DNA of 64,000 nt from Diadophis punctatus similis (taxonomy: Eukaryota; Chordata; Lepidosauria; Squamata; Dipsadidae): contig JALIGW010000002.1 in NCBI GenBank assembly GCA_023053685.1, positions 246,843,356 through 246,907,355 of the forward strand, in the 5' to 3' direction. Below, piece by piece: positions 1 through 11,084 of this stretch. The translations under genes were made by a program, and so were the position numbers. The notes beneath the pieces are model-generated. The model made no database searches, was not told the DNA's origin, and saw only the letters and a list, made by a program, of their open reading frames with translations. The first letter of the stretch is position 1. Each line of letters starts with the position of its first letter.

Positions 1-673
1 TATTTCACTTATGCCTGTATTGCAGGTCAAGTCCAATTTCTTGAACCGTTTTGATTTCCACTGCTTCTCTCTTTGCTCTTATTTTGTGGAGAAAGCTCAA
101 ATACAAAGATTGGGGGTTGGGGGGGGAGACAAAGCCCTGAAAAAAGGTCCAGATTATATACCTTTTCCCAGTCCAATCCTGAATTCGTCAGTGGAATATT
201 GACTTATTTTTTTAAAGTAATGATTATTGTAGTTTCCCCTGTCCCAGCTAATTTCCATGTTTTTATAATTGTTCATTCATATTTAAGCTGATCCTTATAG
301 GAAGAGAGGATGACTTGATTTTAGAATTGCCTTTCTCGGTCACTTTTAACCCGTCTCTTCCTATTGTGATGGTCCTACTTTAATGACTGAGTGATTTTTA
401 ATCCTAGTTACTGGGCAGATGAAAATTACTAGTGCTAGAAATCATAGTGTGTTTGTGATTCTTAACCTTAGAATAAACTATCTAAATCCCATCTTTCCAA
501 CATTCATTATAATTAAATGATGGTGGGTAACTATCTTTTGCATCTGATTTTGGATCACTATTAGCTTAAGACTCAGAAGGGTTGTGGAGACAAAGAGGGT
601 TGCATTGTGGAAGAACTTTGTTATTGTTGTTAATGATGATGTTGATAACGTGAGCACTTTTTTTTTACATTAG
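1..673 (+). other. V2R gene A intron 1 (partial)
   Basis: No gene of its own. It aligns with intron 1 of gene D: position 1 matches about 40717, and 288-480 matches about 41250-41770. That places exon 1 of gene A about 60 bp outside the window. Unlike D it lacks the tRNA-SINE (40832-41083) and CR1 (41290-41643) insertions. Confidence 0.7.
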
Positions 674-962
674 TTTTACTTTTGATGTGGAAAGAATAAT
701 ACGCTACATTTTTAATATTCAAGTGGCCAACAAGACTCCTTGGCTTCCACAAAATCTCACACTCGGTTACAGCATCCATGACAACTATTTGAACCCACTT
801 GGCACTTCAGAGGCCTTGCTGGACCTTCTCTCTACTGGAGAAGCCAATGTTCCCAACTACAGCTGTGGAAAGAAGGACAACATTTTGGTTCTTGTTGATG
901 GAGCTGCCGATGACATCTCCATCCAGATGTCAACATTAGGAGGCACCTTCAAAGTCCCTCAG
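674..962 (+). CDS. V2R gene A exon 2
   Basis: N-terminal part of the ligand-binding lobe. The acceptor AG is at 672-673 and the donor GTTTAT at 963. Length is 289 bp: one base completing a split codon plus 96 codons, ending K-V-P-Q. It contains LTLGYSIHDNY and NVPNYSCG, typical V2R exon 2 strings that are also found in B1/B2. It is one codon shorter than the B exon 2. Confidence 0.9.
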
Positions 963-1184
963 GTTTATATGTGTTTTTTTCTATTTTTCTATAGGTAAAT
1001 TGACTAGAGTGATGGGTGGGTGAGCCGTAGATCCAACCATATCTTCTCTTTGAAACGGAAGAGCTGCTTTTCACCATGGCCATTGTAGACATCATGGTTA
1101 ATGATTGAGATCCATAGTGTTGAGGGGGAGAATATCAAAGCAGTAATATCCCCTTATAAGCATTTTTATAGATTTTTTTTATAG

Positions 1185-1251
1185 ATATTACAGCTGGTAA
1201 AATGTCCTCTACAGAAAGCTCCTGTAGAGGACTTTTTACCAACTGTAATAT
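1185..1251. repeat. Near-perfect inverted repeat (30-bp arms)
   Basis: Arms at 1185-1214 and 1222-1251 around a 7-base spacer, with two mismatches. It lies in intron 2 of gene A. Flanking AT-rich bases extend the symmetry weakly, which suggests a small palindromic MITE remnant. Confidence 0.8.
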
Positions 1252-2352
1252 TTAAAAATATCCCTGCTGGTGGGGGCATCTATTGGCTGGTTGCCTTACA
1301 CATATAAATAATTCCTATCACAACCAATTGGGTTGAAGATGACAATATTAGTTTCATGTATTAAAAAGGGAATAGAAAGGACCCTAGCAATTACAGGCCC
1401 ATTCATCCTATAGATATAAAATATATACTAGGTTCTTCTTCAGTAGATTTGAGAGTTTAGTAGATGCAGAGTAAGAGGCAAACAGGCAAACTACAATAGA
1501 TTTGACAATAGATTTGCCTTGAACCATCTATCTACAAAATATATCAGTCATTGGAAAAAGCAGTTCTCTGCCTTTGTAGATCTTAGTGCAGCATTTGGCA
1601 GAGGAAAGAAAGAAATATTATGTAGAAATTGATTGCTCTTAAGAAAGAACAAAGAAATTTGACTATGATCAAAACCCTTGCTACATGCACATGTTTGAGA
1701 TGGATATTTGGGCTCAATGGAGCTGTAAGAAGTACCGTAGGAACAATGCTTATTACGGGATAACACAAGGATGCATACTTGAAACATTTTTATATCAATA
1801 CAAATTTTACTGAAAATGTTTATTCTTTTTTACTGTGAGGAATCAATGTTTCTATCCTCTGTTCTTGTAGAACTCCTTATCTTTGGTTGCTAAGCTATAG
1901 GGGTCCAAACAATTCATCAACGTAAAGATAAAACTCTCTGGGAAGCATTTGAAAATAGAATGCTTTTTAATCTAAACAAATTCAAATTGAAAAGTTTGAT
2001 AAAATAACAATGGTTATAAATCAATCTAAAGAGAATACCCAGATGCAAGCAATTGCAGCCAAACCAGAAAAGGAGCTTGGTTTGAAAATGGCAGATTTGG
2101 TGGAGAAGATCGAACGAAATTTGGACCTGACACACTTACAATTGACAGAATTGATGAATGATAAATTGTTTTTTTTTTAAAAAAAGATTGATGGAGATTG
2201 CAGAATGGGCTTATTATATTGAACTAGAAAGCATCTTTGTGTACATGTTTCTGAGAAGAATTTTGGAGAATGGAGTTACTATATTTAATCAGACAACAAT
2301 TGATAGCAATAGCAATAACAGATTTAACAGATTTAACAGATTTAACATATTA

Positions 2353-2470
2353 ACAGAGTTGGAAGGGACCTTGCAGGTCATCTAGTCCAACCTCCTGCCC
2401 AAGCAGGAGACTCTACATCTGCCTCCACCTAGGATCAAACTCACAACCTCCTGATTGTGAGGCAAGAGCT
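2353..2470 (-). mobile_element. CR1-type LINE 3'-end fragment
   Basis: Contains GAGTTGGAAGGGACCTTGCA followed by a 'tctagtccaacctcctgccc' string, the well-known inverted 3' end of CR1. The same string, in the other direction, ends the CR1 pieces at 41290-41643 and 57197-57528. A short TTTAACAGA triplication precedes it. Confidence 0.7.
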
Positions 2471-2474
2471 CCAC

Positions 2475-2727
2475 CAATAGCACTTAGACTTCTTCACAGT
2501 GTTAATATACTGCTTCACAGTGCTTTACAGCGCTCTCTAAGAGGTTTACAGAGTCAGCATATTGCCCCCAACAATCTGGGTCCTCAATTTACCAACCTCA
2601 GAAGAATGGAAGGCTGAGTCAATCTTGAGCCTGGTGAGATTCGATCTGCCAAACTGCTGGCAGCTAGTGATCAGCAGAAGTAGCCTGCAGTACTGCACTC
2701 TAAGCACTGCGTCAACGTGGCTCTGAT
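2475..2727 (-). mobile_element. tRNA-derived SINE, TATTGC-tail family
   Basis: Diverged member of the family seen complete at 22671-22910. In reverse it runs from a tRNA-like head through the GGCAATATGCTGACTCTGTA section to an AAGTGCTATTG tail. It lies in intron 2 of gene A. Confidence 0.75.
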
Positions 2728-3780
2728 AAAAAGTGTTATTAAGAAGCAAAGAGGATATTTGATCTGGGACAGATCAGAGTTGACTGTTGTGATTTGGGAT
2801 AGATAAGAAGATAGATAACTAACTTTCTATGAGTTAAATATAATAATAGATTGTTAACAGAGGTGTTTGAAAGTTTAATTTTGCTCCTGCTTTATTGTTG
2901 ACCATTTGTTATCAGTAAACAGATGACAGATCAAATATGTTGCAAGTAGAGATAGTTTTAAAAAATTGGGTCTCCTTTGCAAGGGTGGGAACTAACGTTG
3001 TTGCAATATATTTGTTGAGATAAGAATTACTCTTATCAGAGGCGAAATGAATCTTTTCCTGGAACTCTGACATTGTCAAAATAAACCGCATTATAATTCT
3101 AATGAATAAGATATTTATTTTGATACAAAAATAAGAAATCACATATTGGCTATAAAAAAGAGATGTTGCTTCGTCATGAAGCAGAGAACAAAAGGAAGGA
3201 ATGGAATGTACACATGCATACTAGGAACATTAATCACGTGCTCAGGAATGAACCATTATATTTGATAGGGATGCATCTCCCTGCATATACATGTAACAGG
3301 CAACATAAAATCACTGCGTGACAATATTTATCAGTATTCAACTAGAATACTATATGTATACGTGTTTGTGCTTTGTTTTCTTTTTAATACACATTTTTAA
3401 TGTCCTGTTTATTGTTTATTTTTTGTTTTGTATAATCTTTTCCCTTGTTTTTGGAGTCTGTACTTTAAACTTTTGAATAAAAATAAAAATAAATTTAAAA
3501 AAAGAAAAATAAACATTTTTATTCAATCTAGAGGTTAATGAATTACCAGATTTAATGAAGGATCCTAATGTACATATGCCTAAGGAGTTTAATATATAAT
3601 AACACATTTTTATAAGCTGCCGATAAATTATTGCCATATTTCCAATATGCTTTGCATAGGCTGTGTGAAGATGATGTTTGGGGCTTAAAATATATCACTA
3701 CCAGCACAAACCTCATCAAATAATCTGAGAAGTATTTTGGGATTGGATAAAAGAATTTATTTACTACTCTCACAGTATAG

Positions 3781-3834
3781 TATAGAACAAATTATATACA
3801 TTACCAATTGGTAATGTATATAATTTGTTCTATA
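3781..3834. repeat. Perfect 54-bp palindrome without spacer
   Basis: The 27-base arm at 3781-3807 is followed directly by its exact reverse complement at 3808-3834 (centre TACCAATTGGTA). AT-rich and located in intron 2 of gene A; no similar sequence was noticed at the matching place in B1/B2. Confidence 0.95.
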
Positions 3835-3984
3835 TCTAACATCTAGATATATAATCATTGGTGTAAAATTAAACTGGTAGACTTCCAAAATTCTGTCATT
3901 TAGAACAGAAAAAATTACAATTCAAGACCTCTTGAATTGCACAACTGACAAATTATACTAGGAGAATAAGTTAAAAATATTTCT

Positions 3985-4610
3985 ACACAAAGAATCAGGA
4001 ATATTGGATGCAGACAGATTCAGCCATTCTCAGTAAGGATGGGACATTGGAATGGATTTGCCCCCAGAAACAGATCTTCCAAATTGGCAAGTATTTAAAT
4101 GCAGCAATGTCTAAACATTTTAGGGCAATATTTAATAAAACAAGAATTGAGCACTGGATACAATGATTAAATATGGAAAATTAAACCAAGTCCTTTATAA
4201 TAAGCAGATGTGTATTTGCAGAGTTCAAGAGATAGACATCATATCTATTATTTAAATCTCAAATACATAAGAAAGGGAGAGATCAGTACTTTGGACTGCA
4301 GATGAGACAAATGACCCATTGGGATCCTTATATTAAGCAACATATTTCCTGTGAGGTCAAAATTAAAACAAAAACATATAATATGGCTCTTTATTTGAAC
4401 AAAATATTTCAGTTGAGATATATACCGGTACGTGGGTCTGATTGTGGTCAATAATAGGGGTGATACAGAAATATGATTTGCATTGTTTATTATTCTTTTT
4501 TTAAACTTATTTTCTTTTATATTGTTGTATGCAGACTTGTTAATGTTGTTTTTTAAAATTCTCTATCTTGATATGGCTTAATTAACAATAAACTATTGAA
4601 ATATGTTTAT
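3985..4610 (+). mobile_element. Old LINE relic shared by V2R introns 2
   Basis: Aligns base for base with the minus strand of 32580-33130 (B1) and its B2 equivalent, where a broken reverse-transcriptase C-terminal frame can still be read. Here the frame is destroyed by stops. The shared position between exons 2 and 3 means it was inserted before A and B separated. Confidence 0.7.
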
Positions 4611-4686
4611 GAGCACCAAATTGGATTTCTTTAAAGCTAATAGTTTGGAACTGATCTGACTCCAATATTCTTCCTGGCTTTTTCAG

Positions 4687-5465
4687 ATGAATTTTGAATT
4701 ATTTTCAGAGTCACTGCATGATAAAAGTCATTTGCCATTTTATCACTCCCTCTTCCCCCGAAAAGGTTTCTTCTACTCAGAAATTGTCCAAGTGCTCCTG
4801 CATTTCAGATGGACCTTGATTGGCCTCTTTGCTTCAGACACAGAGAATGGAGAGAATTTCATGAGGATGTTGACTCCTATGCTTGTCAGGAATGGCATCT
4901 GTGCTGTTATATCACAACGATTCTCAAGGACTGGAAATACAGCACCCCTCAGGCCAGCCCTCTCTAAGTGGAGACAAGTCAATGTCTTTGTTCACTTCAT
5001 AGAATATCAGGCCATTTGGGACAGACTTCTTATTTTCCAGTTAATATTTAGGCGTCTGCCAGGACCCATTGAAGGGAAAGTCTGGATCACAACAGTCATC
5101 GGAATAAGTCCATTGAAAATGAGGCTTCTCAAATATGTGAAAACTATCTTTACCCTTGGTTTTGAGACAAAGCAATTGGCAATAAAGGATTTCTATGAAC
5201 CCAATTTCTTTATGTACCCACAGTCATTTCACTGTTCTTTTTCAAAAAAGGCCGTTTCTGTCAAAGGCCGGAGAAGATGCACTGAGAAAATACCGCTGGA
5301 GACCAAACGGAAAATAAACACGAGTAGGAACCATAATTTCCACCATTTTTACAGTGTCATTAGGACTCTGGCCTATGCCTTGAATGCGGCATATTCCACT
5401 AGATCCAGGAGGAGAAGGAATGAGGGTGAAATACATTGGGGGCTCCTAGGTTGCAGCCATGGCAG
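4687..5465 (+). pseudogene. V2R gene A exon 3 (1-bp deletion near its end)
   Basis: Main ligand-binding exon. The acceptor follows TTTTTCAG at 4679-4686 and the donor is CAG/GTATGAGG at 5465/5466. It encodes [18 protein letters not shown] and NVFVHF, shared with B1/B2. Length is 779 bp, two bases past a whole codon, whereas B1/B2 have 795 (265 whole codons). The missing base lies at about 5431-5435, just before the conserved TTGGGGGCTCC. After it, the residues L-Q-P-W-Q that normally end this exon are out of frame. Confidence 0.88.
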
Positions 5466-5642
5466 GTATGAGGTTCTGACAAGTAGCTATCCCACTTAAT
5501 TTATTTTGAGAAGGAATCCAAAGGAGAAGGGGAGGTACCATCTCAACCTTCTTGTGCTACAAGAGTAAAGTGACCAGATATTTTTTTTAAAAAGCGGGAC
5601 AATTGATGGGGGGGCGAGGCCGCCTGGACGCCGCCATTTGAA

Positions 5643-5692
5643 TTTTGCCCTCTGCGCATGCGCAGAACGCTGCGCATGCGCAGAGGGCAAAA
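5643..5692. repeat. Perfect 23-bp hairpin with NRF-1-like cores
   Basis: Arms 5643-5665 and 5670-5692 are exact reverse complements around the loop AACG. Each arm contains TGCGCATGCGCA, itself a palindrome and a match to the NRF-1 consensus. It sits inside a GC-rich insertion in intron 3 of gene A. Confidence 0.95.
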
Positions 5693-5779
5693 GGACGCTA
5701 ATGTCGGCTTCCAGGTGGGTGAGTGGGGGAGGCGGGAGGCCTTTCCCCGCCTCCCTTTCGGGAGCCGGCACTGTACACG

Positions 5780-6450
5780 TTTACCAGTAACTTCTATGGA
5801 GAAATAGGGAGTTTGCTTCCGACTAAACCTACAAAGAATTAATCAGAGCGATTTGCGTCCCCACAAAGCAGCCAAAGGTATTCGTTTGTTCGAGTCAATC
5901 ATCTTCCTTTCACAATACATCCGCTCCGTTGGTTTACTTAACTTAAAAAAGGAACTTATTTCTGAAGCATCAGCAACGGAGAAGACAGCAAGTACCCCAA
6001 TAAACATCCAACGATCTGTACCGGCGATCTCAGCCCTGGACCGCGTCGAAGGGAGGGAAGGAGGCGGGTCTTTGTTTGCCGCCCGCCAATGGGGAGAGTA
6101 TAGCTCCAGAATTCGCGTTTGATAGTCCTCCCCCTCCCCCCCACTCCCGGCAGTTGATGTCGATCGCTAGCTCTCCCCAGTGTTCTTTGTCCTCTTTCAG
6201 TGCGGTGTCCTAAAGCTTAGAAAAACCTGGAAACAGCCACAGAAAGACCGCGAGGTTGGGATCAAGATAAAGAAAGAGCGCATGCGAATAACATTCGCCA
6301 ATTCCCGCCTACTGATAGGTCACTTTTTTCTCGCTGTCTCTCAATAACGAAGGGCGGGTGCATAGGAGAGGGGCGGGGACGACGACTTATTAGTGCTATG
6401 AGGCCCCAGCAGGTGGCAGCATGTAATGTCTTCACGGTCAGCACTATAGT
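5780..6450. promoter_or_regulatory. CpG-rich, promoter-like segment in intron 3 of gene A
   Basis: CpG-dense DNA in an otherwise AT-rich intron, with GGGGCGGGG, two CCAAT-type motifs (GCCCGCCAATGGGG at 6080-6093, CGCCAATTCCCGCC at 6296-6309) and a GCGCATGCG core. It is flanked by pieces of a GTGACCAG/CTGGTCAC element. I recognise no exon. It may be a copied housekeeping promoter or the GC-rich body of a large transposon. Confidence 0.45.
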
Positions 6451-6451
6451 G

Positions 6452-6585
6452 TAAGGTGACTAGACGTCCCGCTGTTTCCGCATTCTTCCCCAAAAAGCGG
6501 GACTTTTTGGAAAGAATGCGGGACGTGGGACACGCGCTAGAAAAGCGTGTCTGTCCCGCCAAAAGCGGGACGTCTGGTCACCTTA
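6452..6585. mobile_element. Fold-back MITE (TAAGGTGAC termini)
   Basis: Terminal inverted repeats TAAGGTGACTAGACGTCCCG and its diverged complement ending GTCTGGTCACCTTA, with further internal inverted GCGGGAC motifs, so the whole 134 bp can fold. A diverged start of the same family (GTGACCAGAT...AAAGCGGGAC) occurs at 5571-5606. Confidence 0.75.
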
Positions 6586-7029
6586 TACAAGAGGCCAAAA
6601 GATTTGGACAAAACAATCACTCAGGTCATAATATTCCAAAGAGTGGGAACTATGCCAGAAAAAGTTTGAATAGGGCTAAATCTAAAAAGGATATATGTTT
6701 TATTAAATAAATTCCTATATGTGTGGTTTCATGACCAGCATCTTAGAATTTTACCTTCATAAATTTGAAGCAGTCTTTTAAACCATCTAGCTCAACCCCT
6801 TCCTTCTTCAGGAATCCCACTTAAAGCTTTTCTGGCTGACGGCTGCTCAGTCTTTGCATTAAGACGATCTTAGTATCTACAAGATACTATGGTTTGTCAA
6901 ATCCTAGTTGCTAAAAATATGTTTCTATCTGATTTTACTTAAGCACATTTCTCCATCAGGAAATTATAAATGTTTTTCTGGAAGCTTTGTATTTTTGAAA
7001 AACATATTATTTTAAAGGCAGTTTTATCT

Positions 7030-7405
7030 ATTTAATTATTTATTTTATTTATTTTGTTTGTCAAACATGTACAAGATAGTAGGTGTTTGTATGAACATAA
7101 CATAAGCATAGAAGTACAGATAAATGAGGACAATAGGACAGTAAGACAGGGACGGTAGGCACAGTGGTGCGCTTATGCATGTCCCTTACAGACCTCTTAG
7201 GAATGGGTTGAGGTCGACTGTAGACAGTCTAAGGTTAAAGTTTTTGGGGTTTGGAGAAGAAACGACAGAGTCAGGTAGTGCATTCCAGGCATTGATCACT
7301 CTGTTGCTGAAGTCGTATTTTCTGCAGTCGAGTTTGGAGCGGTTTACCTTAAGTTTGTATCTATTGCGTGCTCGTGTATTGTTGCGGTTGAAGCTGAAGT
7401 AATCA
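7030..7405 (-). mobile_element. LINE reverse-transcriptase C-terminal fragment
   Basis: The minus strand at 7186-7452 encodes RVINAWNALPDSVVSSPNPK, the typical C-terminal end of CR1/L2-clade LINE ORF2, followed by a 3' UTR and an AT-rich tail (TTTAT repeats on the plus strand at 7022-7055). It is 5'-truncated, in intron 3 of gene A. Confidence 0.75.
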
Positions 7406-8186
7406 TAATTAATAATTATATAATTTAATAAATATAATGAAGTAATTATCATACCATCCCAGCCTCATTTAATTAGGTTCTTAATCATCACATCAGGAAT
7501 TAGTTCATTAATGCTTTGCTGAAATCAAGTTATATCACCAGCATTCCCTTTAAAATGTGTAAAATTAAAAATGTGTAATTAGAGAAGTGTGGGAGACCAC
7601 AACTGAATAATGGGAAGAGAATGAAACTCATAAAAGATCCTCTCTAACTTCTCAGGTTGTAAAAATAATAATGGGTGGGACAATTGTACTTTTAGTCTTG
7701 CGGTATTGCCCCACATCACAACTTGTCATATAATTATGATTAAATAAATATTCTCTTAATGCAGCCTTACAATAAAGTAGAATTTGCTCATCTCATCATG
7801 ATTCCCACTTGGTCTATCTGGGAGAAAATTAGCCTGACAACTTTCTTCTTAACAAACCCATGCTTTCTGGTAATTTACCCTGGTTTTTTTCCTCAAGCAG
7901 TTTATGAATATTCTCTTTGCTTCTTTGTCCAGTTTGTTTGAAACCTTCTCTAGAATATTGCCTGCAATTGACAAATTTTGTCATATTTTTTCAGAACACT
8001 TATTGTTAGTATGATTTGAGATATTTTGCTGAACCTTTCATTTTCAGTTTTGAAGATAATATTGTTCTTCCATCTAAGCGTATTTGCAAGTTAGATCACT
8101 CTAGAAGAAATATTCAGATGAGAAAAGAGAACAAGGCATAAGTTACTGGCTACTGTTTTTTAAATTCCTGGTTGTTCCCATTCTAG

Positions 8187-8399
8187 TTCCACCCCTTCCT
8201 GGAGAAGAATGAGTTTCACAATATTTCTGACATAAAACTGTACTTGGACCAAAATGGTGATTTAACAGTTGATCTGAAGATCTCAGGCTGGACATTTCCC
8301 CCCAAGAATTACCCCATCATAGGGAAACTGGTGACTTTTGAAAAACAGAAACTTATCATCATCCAAGATTATCTGTCACAGCTAAAGTTTCACAATACG
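8187..8399 (+). CDS. V2R gene A exon 4
   Basis: End of the ligand-binding domain. Acceptor TTCTAG at 8181-8186; donor GTAGAAG at 8400. The 213 bp are 71 whole codons, as in B1/B2, beginning F-H-P-F-L and containing YLDQNGDLTVDLKISGW. It is open in its native frame, but the exon 3 deletion would bring in the wrong frame and a stop at 8233. Confidence 0.88.
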
Positions 8400-9832
8400 G
8401 TAGAAGAAAAATTTGTGTTTCCTCCCCCTATTTTCCAAAGTTCTGACCCATTGTAATGGGGTGCAAGGTCTATGCACCATGGCTTAATGTTGAAATGGAG
8501 AAGTTCTGGGAAAATGGTAAAATAGGCCCTCAGTGCTGGCCTGATAGCCTTGCTTGCTCCTTGTCCTCAAATAGCAAAGAAGAAGGCACTTCTGTGGCCC
8601 AGTCCTTGAGTTCAGGTTTGGACTGAATCCAATGAAATGGAATCAAGACTGGATGGAAGTCCTTTTTTTCTGTCAATGGTGTAGGAAGAAAAATCCATCT
8701 GGTTCAGTTCCAATCTGGGAGAAAGGCACTGGAAATAAAATGGAGGCTGGTTGGAAAGAAGGATTCCATTTATTGATGAGCAGAACCAGCATGTGGTTCT
8801 GGGACAGCTGACAAATTGGCTTGATGAGTGCAGTTTTTATACAGTTTCTGAAATGCTGGTTGTAGTGAGCCATTCGCTATTCTGATGGCAGTGGATTAAC
8901 CTTATTGTGTCCTAAAGGTTATGTCCTGTTCTTAGAATTTGAGTGGAGGAGGGTGTGTGTAAATTTTAATCCCATCACTGGAGGTGACGGTGTTTGGTTT
9001 GTGAATAGGCAGGCCCAGTCTTTCTCAATGGGCACAAAATATCCATCTCTAAAGACTTCAGGCATCTGCTGGATTCTGTTAAGAAAGACTGGGGCTGCTT
9101 TCTGCCTTTAAGAACATGTTTCTCCATTTCTCCTTTGGGGAAATATAATATTCTGCCTCTTTTAATATTTCCCAAAATATTTCATTCTCTAGGATGGGGT
9201 GATGGTGGTGCATGATCACTTCTTACAATAGGAAATAAGCTTTGAAATTAGGATTCACCTAGTCCTGGTTGGGGCCAATGTCTCATAAAAGAGCAGGGCA
9301 AGATTCTTTTAACCAATCCAGACTTGGTCAGAGTCTCTCTTTCACCCTACTGGGATAAAAGGAATAGGTTGTATGGAATCATAATGGTTGGTCTGATGTG
9401 AGCTACTGTAAAGCCCTAACCCAGAAAATAGGAGCACTGAAATATGACTTTGACTCAGATAAAAGCCCTTTATAATACCTGAAGTAATGGTGGACAATTT
9501 GCAAGGAAATGCTGCTTAGATTTGGCCTTTGACATGTAAGGGGGCATCTCAGCTGAAAACCCCCTGAATACAATTGATTGTTAGCTGCCAAAAGTCTCTA
9601 TGGGGGGAAAAGGAGACTCCAAATTTAGCTAATCAGAAATTTGGGGTTTTCTTTCCATGCCAGCTGATGTCATCTAATTGTAGTTCTTCAACAGAAAGGA
9701 TCTTTTCTTGGATACCTAGCTGGGCCTTAGAAATATTGCTTTCCAATACAAGGTTCACATTCATGTCCCATGTGCTTCAGCAAAAGGTGCCTGGCTCACC
9801 CTTTTTGAAGGACATGGTCTCATGGTCTCACC
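8400..9832 (+). other. V2R gene A intron 4, conserved with gene B
   Basis: No gene. The stretch 9664-9810 (TTGTAGTTCTTCAACAGAAA, GGATACCTAGCTGGGCCTTA, CCCATGTGCTTCAGCAAAAG) aligns with the minus strand of 28130-28262 in B1, showing shared ancestry of intron 4. The rest holds nothing I recognise. Confidence 0.6.
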
Positions 9833-10476
9833 CAGGGGCGGGTTCCTAATTTTTTTACTGCCACTCTGTGGGCGTGGCTTATTTTGTGGGTGTGGCTTGC
9901 CAGCCATGTGACCAGGTGGGCATGGGCCTCGGGAGCTTGCAGCAGCCGGAGAAGCGGGGGGGGGGTATTGCCCACCCGCAACACAGCCCCCCGCAGTGGG
10001 AGCAGCAAGACTGCGGCAGCGGTTCTTCTAGGAGGCTCCGTCCGGCCTGAATGCTTCTCCCCATTCGATGATCCTAGGCTACTGCCGCCCATTCCCCCTC
10101 CCCTCAGCAGCTCGAGAAGCCTCGAACATGCAAAAATGCCTGGGATCATCACCGCATGTTCGTGGCTTCTCGGACTGCTGAAAGGAGGGGAATGGAGATA
10201 GCTCCTGCCGCCCGTTCTTTCAGCGTCTCATGCGCTCCCTCAACCATCATCCCCTGCTTGGACTCACTGTGGGGAAGGAAGGCAGCACATGCGCAGTGCT
10301 AGAAGCTCGGCTTCTGGGCATGCGCAGAAGAAAATTTAAAAAAAATTAAAAAATTTTTTTCTTAAATGGCGGCGCCATTTAAGGCACCGGCAACCGACCG
10401 CACCGGTGCTGTGACGTCACCAGCGGGCCGCTACCGATGCTATAGAGTGGACCGCACCGGTAGGAACCCACCACTG
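9833..10476. mobile_element. Non-autonomous hAT element with 8-bp TSD
   Basis: Begins CAGGGGCGGGTTCCTA and ends TAGGAACCCACCACTG (imperfect terminal inverted repeats), flanked by the exact 8-bp duplication GTCTCACC at 9825-9832 and 10477-10484. GC-rich interior, no transposase. Same family in opposite orientation at 38998-39634. In intron 4 of gene A. Confidence 0.93.
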
Positions 10477-10598
10477 GTCTCACCTCTATCTCACCTCAGT
10501 ACAATTCTAGAAACTGATCAGTCACTTTTAATCTTATTTCAAGAGCATGCTAGTATAGCTAGCATGTTTTCTTTCAAATTCCTTCTTTTTCTGCTTAG

Positions 10599-10725
10599 TC
10601 TCTTCCTCAATCCAAATGTGTGGAAAATTGTCATCCTGGATATGTCAAGTGGAAGCGAGAAGGAGAGCCAATTTGCTGCTACGACTGTGTTCCTTGTCCA
10701 GAGGGGACCATCTCTACTCAGAAAG
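10599..10725 (+). CDS. V2R gene A exon 5 (cysteine-rich linker)
   Basis: Encodes the cysteine-rich region that couples the flytrap domain to the membrane domain (NCD3G-like). The 127 bp are 42 codons plus one base; acceptor TGCTTAG, donor G/GTGGGTGAG. Cysteines fall in the pattern CVENCHPGY then [11 protein letters not shown]. The exon has the same size and phase in B1 and B2. Confidence 0.92.
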
Positions 10726-11084
10726 GTGGGTGAGACCAAAAAAAGGGCAGGCCTTGTGGAAGTGGATTCATCCAGAGCATTTTCATAAAAACGCAAGTTA
10801 AAAAAACAGATTAATGCTCAACTGTTTTCTTGTTTATTTTCAAAATGTACAATTTCTTATCTAAAGCGAAGAATAGACCTTGAAGAAGACTGTAGTAAGA
10901 GATAGAAGGGTGTGGCAGACTGGCCAAGCTTTCCTACTGCCAGAGAAAATATTTTCTTCTGCTTTTTAGTTTGGATCTATCCTTCCACATTTATCTTTCT
11001 AAGAACATCGGAGTCCCAAGAAGGTATTTCTTGAAATGTAAAAGGACAGAATGTTAAATAAATATTGACTTTTGATTTTCTCAG

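Noticed and set aside
5853..6122. Coding exon in the CpG-rich insert of gene A
   Set aside because: The 89-codon frame resembles no protein I know and has low-complexity ends; composition alone explains it.
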